DNA from: Bacteroidota bacterium
Lineage (GTDB): Bacteria; Bacteroidota; Ignavibacteria; UBA10030; UBA8401
DNA length: 64,000 nt
Assembly: GCA_041658205.1 (NCBI GenBank)
Contig: JBBAAO010000003.1
Coordinates: 310,001 to 374,000 of the forward strand
Reading direction: 5' to 3'
Positions 1-9,800 of this stretch are shown here, one piece after another (position 1 is the first letter of the stretch; the number at the start of each line of letters is the position of its first letter). The notes below the pieces were generated by a model that ran no database searches, was not told the DNA's origin, and worked only from the letters and a program-made list of their open reading frames with translations. Made by a program: the position numbers and the translations under genes.

Positions 1-1349
1 TCCACAAACTCAAACTTTTGATCGCTCAGATATTGTTCAAACTCTTTCATCACATTGTTGTTCACAGCAAACTCACCGGTTACTTCCGGATGTTTCACGA
101 CATATGTCGTGGCAAATTTGAAAAACATCGCCTTTCGCATCAGTTCACCGTAATAGGAGCTGTATGGAATTTCGTCAACCGTTGAGTCGGGTGAAATACC
201 TCCAAGCTCTTTTACGATTCGCCCTTTTGCTGTTTTGAATTCACGCTTTAAACTATCAGGTGTTGTAGCAAAAACACCATCTTTATTTTTATGAAGGTAA
301 TCAATCTCCTGAATGCTTCGGCCACTCGGAATATAATAGCGCGCTGTAGTGATTTTCATGGATGCATTATAATTGAGCGGAATAACTGTTTGAACCAATC
401 CTTTGCCGAATGAACGTGTGCCGACAATAATTCCTCGATCAAGATCCTGAATGGCACCCGCAACAATCTCACTGGCGCTGGCACTATTTTTATTCATCAA
501 CACAGCCATTGGAACATCCGCAGCGATTGGTTCTTCATCAACAGTATAGGTTCGTTCTTCGGAACCTTTTCTTCCTCGCGTTGTGACGATTGTGCTTCCT
601 TTCGCTGCAAACTTGCTGACTGTTTCCACTGCCGCCTCCAACAATCCTCCTGGATTATCGCGAAGATCAAGAATAATACCTTTGACTTCTCCTTTCACTT
701 TCATTTCTTTTATCGCTTGTCTCACTTCTTCACCTGCGCGGCGGGAGAAGCGTTCAAGCCTGATATAACCGACTCCCTCTTTAATGAATCCTGAATAGGA
801 AACATTGTTCACTTGTATCTCTTCACGAACAAGTGTAAACTCAATCGGATTTTTTTCTCCCTCACGTTCAACTTTCATCCGCACTGTTGTACCCGGTTCA
901 CCGCGTACTTTGAAGCGCACGCTATCCGGATTTGTTCCGGTAATCTTTATACCATCTACTTCGATGATGATATCGCCGGCTTTCACGCCTTGTTTAAATG
1001 CAGAATATCCTTCTGTCGGAGCGAGCACCGTCAGCACTCCGTCACGGACACCAATAGAGATCCCGACTCCACCGTATTGTCCATGAGTTAAGAGATCGAT
1101 ATCATCTTCATCTTTTCCTGCAAGATAAACAGTGTAAGGATCGAGCGTTTCCAGCATCCCATCAATTCCCGACCGCATAAATTTTTCGGGATCAACCTCG
1201 TCAACATAATTGCTGACGATCTCCTTATACACACGACCGAATACGTCTATATTCTGATTGATCTTCAGATAGACGTTGTCGATTGCCGTAAACCCTGCAA
1301 CACTTATGGCAAAAAGTGCCAATGAAATAACGATTGTTTTTCTCTTCAT
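1..1349 (-). CDS. S41 family C-terminal processing peptidase, 3' end cut by window
   Basis: The ORF is open from an ATG at 1349 to the window edge (449 codons), so the C-terminus is missing. It starts MKRKTIVISLALFAISVAGF, a basic then hydrophobic stretch that acts as signal peptide or membrane anchor. A PDZ domain follows (about residues 85-165, with GGVGISIG and AGDIIIEVDG). The tail-specific protease core contains RDNPGGLL, the serine motif NSASASEI and the lysine motif GKGLVQ, which form the Ser-Lys dyad of the CtpA/Prc family. Family members cleave misfolded or C-terminally tagged proteins in the periplasm. The family call is secure; the physiological substrate is unknown. The next gene diverges, so this gene has its own promoter in the short gap around 1350-1460. 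Confidence 0.9.
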   Translation of the reverse strand, partial: MKRKTIVISLALFAISVAGFTAIDNVYLKINQNIDVFGRVYKEIVSNYVDEVDPEKFMRSGIDGMLETLDPYTVYLAGKDEDDIDLLTHGQYGGVGISIGVRDGVLTVLAPTEGYSAFKQGVKAGDIIIEVDGIKITGTNPDSVRFKVRGEPGTTVRMKVEREGEKNPIEFTLVREEIQVNNVSYSGFIKEGVGYIRLERFSRRAGEEVRQAIKEMKVKGEVKGIILDLRDNPGGLLEAAVETVSKFAAKGSTIVTTRGRKGSEERTYTVDEEPIAADVPMAVLMNKNSASASEIVAGAIQDLDRGIIVGTRSFGKGLVQTVIPLNYNASMKITTARYYIPSGRSIQEIDYLHKNKDGVFATTPDSLKREFKTAKGRIVKELGGISPDSTVDEIPYSSYYGELMRKAMFFKFATTYVVKHPEVTGEFAVNNNVMKEFEQYLSDQKFEFV

Positions 1350-1384
1350 ACTTCTTCCCGATATAATTGTCTTCTTTGTGTTAG

Positions 1385-2551
1385 ATGAAATATAGAAAAG
1401 TTTGGTCAATATTGCTGTGTTGCTTTTCACAAGCCGTAGCATTACGTTTAAAAGTGGAACAATTGTTAACATCTTTCCCCGAAACGAAGAAAAAAACCAT
1501 CTATTTTTTCTTTGCTCTAGCACTCTGTTCGGTTGCATATTCTCAGACGGCAACAGATTCCCTGTTTTATCCATATCAAAAAGGGAATGTCCTTCGATAT
1601 TACTATCCTCACACAAATTATAAATACATAACACAATCCATTATTAAAGATACATTGTTCGGGAAAGTGGTTTTCACACGAACGATTTTAAAAGGTGTTG
1701 TTGATCCCAAAAAACATATTATGGATTCACTTTCAATGTATCATCCTCTTCATAAGATGAACGTTTGGATCTATAAACGAAATAGTCACCCCTCTCCATC
1801 ATATTACGATAATATGTTCATTTCCCGGGAAATTGTCGGAGATACACTCTTCGAAAACAAACAGTATCAAAAGATTTTAGAAAAGAATTCCAAAGATGGT
1901 TCGTCGAAGCTAACGGTTGAACGGTTCGACAGCAGCAACGGCAACTTTTATCAAGGCTTCCCCCATACCGCTCCCGGAATGAATGTAGAATTTAGTCTGG
2001 CGGATTCAACAGCCGCAGACATACTTAATACATCGTTTCGGTCTGGAAAACTCATCAAGCTTTCCCCTGACACCGTTTTTCATCAACAGTCGCTAACGCG
2101 AAGTATAGTAACTCTTCTGACAATCGATGTGACCATCGTTAAAAGGTATTCCTATGGCTTTGGAATGGTGCGCGAAGAGCATTCTGTAATGGAGTCATAT
2201 TATGATTCCCTTGTATATGCCCGAATTAATGGAAAAGAATATGGATCAAAACCCCTCTCTGTCGATATGTATCACAATGTAATTCCTTCTTCGTATTCAC
2301 TTTCACAGAATTTTCCCAATCCGTTCAATCCTGTTACAACAATCTCTTATCAAATACCTGTAGAGGGAATGGTTTCTCTAAAGGTCTATTCAATTCTCGG
2401 AAGGGAGATTGCAACATTGGTGCACCAACAACAAAAAACAGGTTCATACTCTTTATTTTTTAACGGTTCTTCCCTTGCTAGTGGTGTTTATTTCTATCGA
2501 TTTCATGCGGGAAATTATCATAATATCAGAAAAATGATATTGACTAAATAG
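1385..2551 (+). CDS. Secreted protein with T9SS type A sorting domain
   Basis: The 388-residue frame ends in a typical T9SS type A sorting domain (about 304-388) with NFPNPFNPVTTISYQIP, LGREIATLV and GVYFYRF. This domain directs export and cell-surface attachment. The hydrophobic signal segment lies at residues 38-54 (TIYFFFALALCSVAYSQ), unusually far from the first ATG. The real start is therefore probably downstream, for example GTG 1454 or TTG 1463, which would also leave more room for the divergent promoters. The middle (55-300) is beta-rich with no recognised catalytic motif. It is a secreted protein of unknown function; the start is uncertain. Confidence 0.8.
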   Translation: MKYRKVWSILLCCFSQAVALRLKVEQLLTSFPETKKKTIYFFFALALCSVAYSQTATDSLFYPYQKGNVLRYYYPHTNYKYITQSIIKDTLFGKVVFTRTILKGVVDPKKHIMDSLSMYHPLHKMNVWIYKRNSHPSPSYYDNMFISREIVGDTLFENKQYQKILEKNSKDGSSKLTVERFDSSNGNFYQGFPHTAPGMNVEFSLADSTAADILNTSFRSGKLIKLSPDTVFHQQSLTRSIVTLLTIDVTIVKRYSYGFGMVREEHSVMESYYDSLVYARINGKEYGSKPLSVDMYHNVIPSSYSLSQNFPNPFNPVTTISYQIPVEGMVSLKVYSILGREIATLVHQQQKTGSYSLFFNGSSLASGVYFYRFHAGNYHNIRKMILTK

Positions 2552-2617
2552 AAACACATTTGTCTAAAAGTTTGTTATCTTACCATCAATCACACACTAC
2601 CAATAAAGGAATATTGT

Positions 2618-3115
2618 ATGAAGCTCGAAAAGAATGTGCTCAAAGCAATGAACGAGCAGGTCAACAAGGAGCTCTTTTCATCCTACCTGTACCTCTCCAT
2701 GTCTGCATATTGTGTATCGGAAAATTATCCCGGTTGCGCAAAATGGCTCAGCGTACAGAGCGAAGAAGAACGCGAGCATGCAATGAAAATCTATCATTAC
2801 ATTCATGAACGTGGCGGACGTGTAGAGTTGGAAACAATTGATAAACCAAAAGGTGATTTCAAGAATCTTTCTCAACTGTTTACACAAGTTCTGGAGCACG
2901 AACAAAAAGTGAGTGCCTCAATTACGGCGTTGTATGAAACGGCAATGAAAACAAATGATTATCCAACACAGATCATGCTGCAGTGGTTTATCACTGAACA
3001 GGTGGAAGAAGAAAAGAATGCAACCGAGATTGTCGATTTGTTGAAAAAGGTCGGTGATTCTCCGGTCAGTCTAATGATGTTCGACCGCCAATTAGGAGCT
3101 CGAACGGGAAAATAA
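2618..3115 (+). CDS. ftnA: Non-haem ferritin
   Basis: This 165-residue protein has the length and motifs of bacterial ferritin FtnA, which oxidises Fe(II) and stores it as a mineral inside a 24-subunit shell. The ferroxidase ligands can be placed by a uniform +1 offset from E. coli FtnA: Glu18, Glu51, His54, Glu95, Gln128 and Glu131 (within NKELFSSYL, SEEEREHA, LEHEQK, ITEQVEEE). The start has an AAAGGA Shine-Dalgarno just upstream. It is followed by a strong terminator, so it is probably monocistronic. Iron storage fits an organism rich in Fe-S and haem enzymes, as seen later in the window. Confidence 0.95.
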   Translation: MKLEKNVLKAMNEQVNKELFSSYLYLSMSAYCVSENYPGCAKWLSVQSEEEREHAMKIYHYIHERGGRVELETIDKPKGDFKNLSQLFTQVLEHEQKVSASITALYETAMKTNDYPTQIMLQWFITEQVEEEKNATEIVDLLKKVGDSPVSLMMFDRQLGARTGK

Positions 3116-3171
3116 TCCTGAGTGAAGGACGATTGTCGTTCTGCACAAACAGTTCTTCTGTACTAATCTGA

Positions 3172-3202
3172 AAAAAACGCCATCCTTCCGACGGCGTTTT
3201 TT
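3172..3202 (+). terminator. Rho-independent terminator after ferritin
   Basis: Arms AAAAAACGCC (3172-3181) and GGCGTTTTTT (3193-3202) form a perfect 10-bp stem around an 11-nt loop, followed by TTATTTTT. It sits about 55 bp after the ferritin stop and before the aquaporin gene. Confidence 0.85.
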
Positions 3203-3284
3203 ATTTTTATCCAGAAACTTGCCTCTTCACCGCTTTTCTTGCATATTCGCATCATCTTATCTATCCATTATTAAGGAGATTGTT

Positions 3285-3908
3285 ATGAACAAATACATTG
3301 TTGAATTCATCGGCACATTTTTTCTTGTGATGGTTGTCGGACTTACTGTTATTGAACCGGGAGCAGGAATGTTTGCACCTCTTGCGATTGGATGTACGTT
3401 AATGATTATGGTTTATGCAGGAGGACCGATTTCGGGAGGTCATTATAATCCTGCCGTTACACTCGGTGTGTGGATGCGCGGCAAATGTGATACGAAAGAT
3501 CTTCTTCCATACATTGCTGTGCAAGTACTGGGCGGAATTGCCGCATCGCTTGTTGTCGGATTCCAAAAAGGAAGTCCCACGCTTACACCACTGGTTCCAG
3601 ATATTGCAAAATCGTTGTTGAATGAATTTCTCTTCACTTTTGCACTGGTGTATGTTGTCCTAAATGTAGCAACATCAAAAAAATCTTCCGGGAATTCCTA
3701 TTTTGGTATGGCGATAGGATTCACTGTGGTTGTTGGCGCATTTGCAGGAGGGAATATTTCTGGAGGTGCATATAATCCGGCTGTTGCCACCGGCATTACA
3801 ATGATGGGTCTTACCTCTATGAGCAATATTTGGATATACCTTGTAGGAAATTTTGCAGGAGGAGCAGCAGCGGCAATGATTTACAAAATTGCAAATCCGG
3901 ATGAATGA
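3285..3908 (+). CDS. MIP/aquaporin family channel
   Basis: This 207-residue protein has about six membrane segments and the two MIP half-helix motifs, SGGHYNPAVT (NPA at 55-57) and SGGAYNPAVA (NPA at 164-166). The ATG at 3285 follows TAAGGAG at good spacing; an in-frame upstream extension to 3219 lacks this support. MIP channels pass water or small neutral solutes through the inner membrane. Oddly, Val167 stands where most aquaporins have the selectivity-filter Arg directly after the second NPA (NPAR), so pore selectivity may be unusual. The call as an MIP channel is firm; the substrate is not known. Confidence 0.9.
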   Translation: MNKYIVEFIGTFFLVMVVGLTVIEPGAGMFAPLAIGCTLMIMVYAGGPISGGHYNPAVTLGVWMRGKCDTKDLLPYIAVQVLGGIAASLVVGFQKGSPTLTPLVPDIAKSLLNEFLFTFALVYVVLNVATSKKSSGNSYFGMAIGFTVVVGAFAGGNISGGAYNPAVATGITMMGLTSMSNIWIYLVGNFAGGAAAAMIYKIANPDE

Positions 3909-3935
3909 TTGATGATGTGATATTTTTTAAAACAC

Positions 3936-3962
3936 AAACGCCCGTTTTCATGACGGGCGTTT
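3936..3962. terminator. Bidirectional terminator between convergent genes
   Basis: Perfect 10-bp arms AAACGCCCGT (3936-3945) and ACGGGCGTTT (3953-3962) enclose a 7-nt loop. A T-rich stretch follows on the plus strand, and an A-rich/T-rich flank serves the minus-strand gene ending at 3987. Confidence 0.85.
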
Positions 3963-3986
3963 TATTTATGTTGCTATAATTCTTTC

Positions 3987-4421
3987 TTAGAATGAATCCT
4001 GATATTCTCGCTCCGTAAACGTTCGCAGCATTTTCCAGCGTCCGTTGTGGAATTGAAATACCGATGTCTGTGATACCATCCTCGTAACCTTCACTTCGTT
4101 GTCCACCACTGTTGTATGAGACGCTACCGATGTTACTTGAGTTTGTGATAGCGGGAAACCTACAGGTCGTTCTGCAGAATAACTAACCGTGTCATTACCA
4201 CTAACAAAAGTCCGAGGTTCAAATGTATATCGGCTGGAATAATCTGCCATATACGTTCTCGCCAACGACAATCCCGTATTTGCTAACTGTTCGGACTGTA
4301 CTAATGTTGCTGTTTTCATAGATGACTTATACATCAACTCATCTGCATTGTTGTACGCAACAATGTAGAACCCGAATATAAGATATACTCCCGAGAGCAT
4401 GATAATCTTTGATGAGCCCAT
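3987..4421 (-). CDS. Small membrane-anchored protein, unknown
   Basis: This 144-residue protein starts MGSSKIIMLSGVYLIFGFYI, giving one N-terminal membrane helix (about 5-22), followed by a polar outside part rich in Ser/Thr/Val. The start is well supported by AGAGGAG about 7 nt upstream. The layout (short cytoplasmic tip, one helix, EQLANTGLSLARTYM in a helical stretch) resembles pseudopilin or PilX-like prepilin proteins. No clear prepilin peptidase site is visible, so this is only a suggestion. It shares a bidirectional terminator with the aquaporin gene and faces a long AT-rich region upstream. I do not recognise a family. Confidence 0.65.
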   Translation of the reverse strand: MGSSKIIMLSGVYLIFGFYIVAYNNADELMYKSSMKTATLVQSEQLANTGLSLARTYMADYSSRYTFEPRTFVSGNDTVSYSAERPVGFPLSQTQVTSVASHTTVVDNEVKVTRMVSQTSVFQFHNGRWKMLRTFTEREYQDSF

Positions 4422-5289
4422 TATTGTGCTCCTCTAAGATTTGATGCTGTTATATGTTTGCTGACCTTCCTCATCTCACTTGCAATAAACAAATTAACTT
4501 GCAACGAAGCAAATAAAAAAGCGTTAGAAACCTCTAATAATCTTCATTTTAAAGGGTTTTTTGATAAGAGATTAAATTCTCTATTATTCATTCTCAGAGA
4601 GGTGACAAAATTTGAAAAATGACAAAAAAATAAAAAATTTGGCAGAATTGAGTTTTATTAAAGAGCAAAATAGAAACGCATTGTGATGGGTGACAAAAAT
4701 TTTCTAAAATATTTTTTCTGTAATGCACAAATTAGACTTGACAAAAAATGTCGTGGAGTTGTTTTGAGTGATAGTTCACCGTTCTGATTTTGTTTTCACT
4801 CTTTGTGATTATTGAATGAAGGAGAATGGTGCTATAATCAATAATTATTAATGTGTTTATGAGTGCACAATTAACTTATTAACGAATATAGATCCGGTGA
4901 ATTACATGTACTCATTTAGCATTTCATTGTTCGCCTTTGTTTCTATTATCAACAACATTTTTTTTAATTACATATTGCATCACTTCTCGAATGCTCTATG
5001 ACTAAATGACTTCTTGAAAATATCATAGATCATTTATTGAACAACATGAATATCATAGTGCGTTACAGTCAATACCTATTGAAGACTAAGTTCTCTTTAA
5101 TGTTACTTATGTCATCAAAAGTATCTGATATAAAGGCATATTAGAGTATTCTAATTACAGATAATTAACGAAAACACTTAAAAAACGACAATTCGTTACC
5201 CATCGCTATGCATTAATAGGATAAATTCTTGACAATACTGTATCACTGTGGTATTTTTCTATTGTTAAAAAATTAAGGGGAGTGTTGTA
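4422..5289. other. 868-bp AT-rich gene-free region
   Basis: No convincing coding frame, tRNA or mobile element was found. The stretch is much more AT-rich than its neighbours and has four copies of TGACAAAA between 4603 and 4746 (4603, 4620, 4691, 4739). Its right end holds the promoter of the lipoprotein gene at 5290. It could hold regulatory sites for both flanking genes, or be relic DNA. Confidence 0.5.
5228..5259 (+). promoter_or_regulatory. Candidate promoter of the Asp/His-rich lipoprotein gene
   Basis: TTGACA (5229-5234), 17 bp, TATTTT (5252-5257) matches the general housekeeping consensus. Read as a Bacteroidota promoter it is CTTG, 20 bp, TATTTTTC (TAnnTTTG type). The gene starts about 30 bp downstream with AAGGGGAG as ribosome binding site. 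Confidence 0.55.
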
Positions 5290-6612
5290 ATGAAAAAAAC
5301 GTATTCAATAATTTCGTTCTTCATCGTTCTATTGGTTCTCGCGGGGTGCGAAAATCTTAATGAACCAATTGTAGGACAATCAGACCAAACAGGATCAATT
5401 TCTACTACTTCATTATCCAAAGGGAACGGATCTAAAAAAGATAGTGACCGTGATCGCGACGATGATGATAACGACCATGATGGTGACAACGACCATGATG
5501 GTGATGGAGATAATGATCATGACGGTGACAACGACCATGATGGTGATGGAGATGATTGTGATGATACCGATAATGGCGGATCGATTTGCGATGCTGATGG
5601 TATCGTAACGCTGTGGGCTGGGAAAAGTACAAACGTCGGCACTGTAACAGTCACAGAAGATCTTACGAATCTGTATGTGGAATACAAGACTATTAATTCG
5701 TGGAAGATTAAGGAAACTCATCTTGATATTTCAACTTCAAAATATTCCCAACGTGGTTCTCCCGGACAATATGATTATCAATCGGTGAATTCTACCGGCG
5801 TTACCACTTATAAATACACAATTCTAAAAGCATGGCCGGCGGGAACAAAATTATTCTTCTTGGCTCACGCTGTGGTCGGCAAATATTCCGGCAATAATTG
5901 CGGATCGACACAAACAGCATACGGCGGCACAGTTGTGATACCACGAAACGGATCCTGGTACGCATCGTTCTGCCACTCACTGGACGTAACAACACCCTCC
6001 CCGACATACTCCATCAATGGATTTACTTTTGTCGATGCAAATTCAAATGGCACGAAAGATATCGGTGAAGCCGTCCTCGGAAATGTCGTCGTCTCATTGA
6101 ATGGTGGAACAACCACAACATCCGATGCGAACGGGGCATATTCATTTTCCGGTTTGTCTGCAGGTTCATACACGATCAATGCCGCTACAGTTGCAGGATA
6201 TACTCAATCAACTTCATCAGCAGTAATTCTCATAACATCATCGAACGGTACCGCAGATTTCAGTTATGCAGAAATTCCTCCCCCCCCTACCACATATTCA
6301 ATATCGGGGCGAGTTTATATTGATCTTGATCAAAACGGTGTAATGGATATTTCTGAAGTCGGAATTGCCGGAGTGATTATCACGTTGAATGGAACAACAC
6401 AAGCAACCACTGATGTCAATGGTAACTATTCATTCACGAATTTATTACCGGGAACATATACGATCGAATCACCATTAAGCATCGTTGACTATAACCCAAC
6501 AACAGCAATATCACTCCCCATTGTCATCAATAATGCTGACGTTGCGGGAAATTTTGGATATGCAATATTCACAATACCGGATGGGGCTATAATACCAGTA
6601 AAAGTTCAATAG
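5290..6612 (+). CDS. Lipoprotein with Asp/His-rich repeat and two SdrD-B-like domains
   Basis: This 440-residue lipoprotein has signal sequence and lipobox LLVLAGC, giving lipidation at about Cys20. Residues about 50-95 are a hydrophilic tract of Asp, Asn, His and Gly built on NDHDGD units. A beta-rich domain follows (about 105-235, VTLWAGKSTNVGTVTVTEDL), of a type seen in many secreted archaeal and bacterial proteins. Two SdrD-B/Cna-B-like beta domains come next (about 240-325 and 335-430), each with a D-x-N-x-N/D-G-type segment (DANSNGTKD, DLDQNGVMD) of the kind that binds calcium in Sdr proteins. Good SD (AAGGGGAG) and an upstream promoter support expression; a terminator follows. Surface placement and Ca binding are inferences. 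Function unknown. Confidence 0.8.
   Translation: MKKTYSIISFFIVLLVLAGCENLNEPIVGQSDQTGSISTTSLSKGNGSKKDSDRDRDDDDNDHDGDNDHDGDGDNDHDGDNDHDGDGDDCDDTDNGGSICDADGIVTLWAGKSTNVGTVTVTEDLTNLYVEYKTINSWKIKETHLDISTSKYSQRGSPGQYDYQSVNSTGVTTYKYTILKAWPAGTKLFFLAHAVVGKYSGNNCGSTQTAYGGTVVIPRNGSWYASFCHSLDVTTPSPTYSINGFTFVDANSNGTKDIGEAVLGNVVVSLNGGTTTTSDANGAYSFSGLSAGSYTINAATVAGYTQSTSSAVILITSSNGTADFSYAEIPPPPTTYSISGRVYIDLDQNGVMDISEVGIAGVIITLNGTTQATTDVNGNYSFTNLLPGTYTIESPLSIVDYNPTTAISLPIVINNADVAGNFGYAIFTIPDGAIIPVKVQ
5467..5550 (+). repeat. Two 42-bp in-frame tandem units coding for the Asp/His tract
   Basis: Units at 5467-5508 and 5509-5550 each consist of an 18-bp plus a 24-bp subunit and encode DNDHDG followed by DNDHDGDG. 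The two copies differ at only a few bases, so the number of units may vary between strains. The repeat stays in frame with the lipoprotein. Confidence 0.85.
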
Positions 6613-6634
6613 CAACAACTGTCTAGGATTATTG

Positions 6635-6667
6635 AAAGGCTGTGCAGAAATCTGTGCAGCCTTTTTT
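6635..6667 (+). terminator. Terminator after the lipoprotein gene
   Basis: AAAGGCTGTGCAG pairs with CTGTGCAGCCTTT across a short AAAT loop (two G-T pairs in the stem), with a run of T at its 3' side. Confidence 0.85.
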
Positions 6668-6877
6668 ATTTTCCTGAAAAATGGATTAGGGATGTTTTTT
6701 TTTGTAAAATTTCGATTAATCTAGGCTCAACCCTATAACGAATATTTCCGGATAGTTTTCCCTTTCCATTATTACTTCGTATAGTCCCGCTATTAAGTGG
6801 TGCCTCGTAAATCAACGATATTCGCTTGATTCTCTTTTCAGTCGTGCGCATTCTTCTTCATATCTATTACAATATCT

Positions 6878-9800
6878 ATGAAGAATATTTACATGCTGGT
6901 ATTGTTGGTGCTGCAAGTCTTGGTGGCTTCAGCGCAAGTATCAATTTTTCCGTACAAAGAATCTTTCGACACAGTTTCTCCTCCAACGCTTCCGTTTGGA
7001 TGGACGACAACAACAAATAAAAATAACACCGGTGACTTTGTCGTTACACAGACATCCGTACGCACTACTCCAAATGCTGTCAGTTCAACCGATGCAACAA
7101 AATCACAATCTCTTACCTCTCCATTGATTGATTTCAGCAATGCGTCTGTTGATTCGTTGGAATTTTATGAACGGAGAACATCAACGCATCGTGCTCGGGT
7201 TATTGTGGAGGCGTCCATCAATAGTGATCCAACTTTTGGAATATTGATCTCTTTGGACAGTTTACGTTTTATTTCAAGCACGTCGTATGCCCGCAGAGCA
7301 TTCCGGCTTCCTGATACGCTCTCCGGAAGAATAGGCGTTCGTTTTCGTATTCGTATCATTGCCGATAGCTCCGGGAGTTCCGGTGTGTATCGAATTGACG
7401 ATGTTCGACTGACAGTACAGAAAAGAATCGATCTGTCAGTCTCTTCTTATACCGTCTCCCCAATCAAAATACTACACGGAGACCAATTGAATGTCTTGAT
7501 CGGGATCAAAAATCTAGCACTTAGTGGCAATATATCTGGAACGATTCAGTTAAAGGATTCTGTATCAATTGTTTCATCACAAATTTTTTCAAAAATATTC
7601 GCGAAGACCGAGTCGTTAACAATACAGATGATGTATGAACATATCACTGCAGGGAGACATCCGATGAGCATTGTTTTGACGCTGGATGGAGATGAGGATA
7701 CAACAAACAATTCTCTCTTTTTTAGTGTCAACGCCGGATATCGTCAAGGAATAATGCTGATCAATGAATTCATGTATACACCATCCTCGGGAACTCCGGA
7801 ATGGATTGAGGTCGTGAATAATAGTAGAGATACAATTCCAACATCGGGATGGAAAATTTCCGATGCCGGGGCCACTAAATCGCCTTTGACGTCCTCGGGG
7901 AGAACGATTCCCCCTTTTTCATATGCTATTGTTACCACTGATACGAATACGTTTAAAGACTATTATTCCACCTCAGCACCTCTCTTTCAATCGTCCTTCT
8001 CCTCGTTGAATAATAATGGCGATGCCGTTGTTCTCTATGATCACAATAATAATGTGATTGATAGCCTCTTCTTTCTTTCTTCGTGGGGTGGAGTATCCGG
8101 CATCTCATTGGAAAGGATCGATACGGCTGCATCTTCCAATATGCAGACAAATTGGAAAACATCTCGGCACCGGTCGGGTGCTACTCCCGGAACGATCAAC
8201 TCCGTCACTCAAAAATCTTACGACATAAGTTTGTCGCGAATTTCTCCTTCGGTGCAATTTCCTGTTTCGGGAAATGTAATTTCGGTTTTTTTGACTGTGA
8301 AGAACATTGGAAAACAGAATATCTCATCAGCAACTATAGAGCTCTACATTGATGCAAATAGAGATTCACTCTTATCAATAAACGAACTGCATCACCAACA
8401 ACGTATCGGTTCCGTTACTACAAATGATTCCACAACAGTTCAAATTACACTTCCGAGTCTGCCTCAGGGAATACATTGGCTTTTTGCAAATATTTTTACA
8501 TCGCAAGATGACGATACTACGAATAATTCAATATTTTTTCCCCTTACAATAGGAATACAGCCCCATAGTATTGTAATTAATGAGGTGATGTATTCACCAA
8601 CAGGCGATCTGCCTGAATGGATTGAAGGATACAATACGACCAATGTTCCCATCAACACCAGTGGTTGGAAAATTTCCGACAACGGATCTACAAAAGCGCT
8701 GATTCAAGGGAGAGAGTTTCTTATCCCTGCCAATTCGTATTTTATTATTTCACCTGATACGATTCAGTTTAAAACTGCTTTCCCCTTTGCTTCTGTACTG
8801 CTGCAAGCCGCTTTTCCGGCACTCAATAATACTACATCGGATGCTGTTGTGTTGTTCGACGAGCGCGGAACAACGATGGATAGTATCAATTATAGTCCAC
8901 GATGGGGTGGCACAAACGGTTATTCATTACAGCGTTTCGACGTTCAAGGAAATTCCTGTGATTCAATAAACTGGCGATCTGCAACACCAAGCGCGGGAAG
9001 GGAAAATAATATTGCGCGAAAAGATTATGATGTTGAGCTGCAACGGATTGAAGTTAAAAATCAATCAAACTATATTTCCATTCGAATAATACTATTCAAT
9101 TCCGGAAGATTCGAAGCACAGCCTTCGATGCTAAAATTCTATTACGATATCAATAAAGATAGTAGCGCACAGAATAATGAATTGATCTCTTCCATCTCGG
9201 TTCCAAGTATCCTTTCATTAGATTCTACTGTTTCACAATACGATTGGAAGATTGCTGAACCCGGGAAACAACAAATAATTGCTCGCATAGAATATCCCCA
9301 CGATGAAAGAATAGAAAACAACAGCAAAATTACTATCGTCGAAAAAAGCTTTTCGTCACAATCAGTGGTCATCAACGAGATTATGTATGATCCTCAAACC
9401 GGAAATGCAGAGTTTGTAGAATTATTAAACCTCAGCGGTGATACGGTTGATGTTGCCGATTGGAAATTGATGGATCAACCAAGTTCTTCGGGGAGTAGAT
9501 CAATGATGGTATTATCCACAACATCCCGAAGAATTCCTTCGGGCGATTTTATGATTATGGCTTCGGATTCATCCTTATTCACGCAATTTCCCTCCCTCCA
9601 CGGTAAGAATGTTTCTATCCATTCTTCGTTGAGCCTCAGTAATAGTGGAGAAGATCTTATTCTTGTCGATCTAACTGGAAACGCGATCGATAGTGTGCAT
9701 TATGCTCCATGGTGGCATTTGAAGAATCTCTCATCCTCAGGACATTCACTGGAACGGATCAATCCTGCCATTCAGGCAAACGACGATCGCAACTGGAGTT

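Noticed and set aside
4630..4660. Sigma-54 promoter (TGGCA...)
   Set aside because: TGGCAGAATTGAGTT lacks the TTGCA half at the right spacing.
5413..5721. 102-residue minus-strand frame opposite the Asp/His repeat
   Set aside because: It is the complement of the tandem DNA repeat and reads as low-complexity Ile/Thr/Val.
6666..6851. 61-residue minus-strand frame before the lamin-tail gene
   Set aside because: No SD, no domain, and it lies directly on the terminator of the lipoprotein gene.
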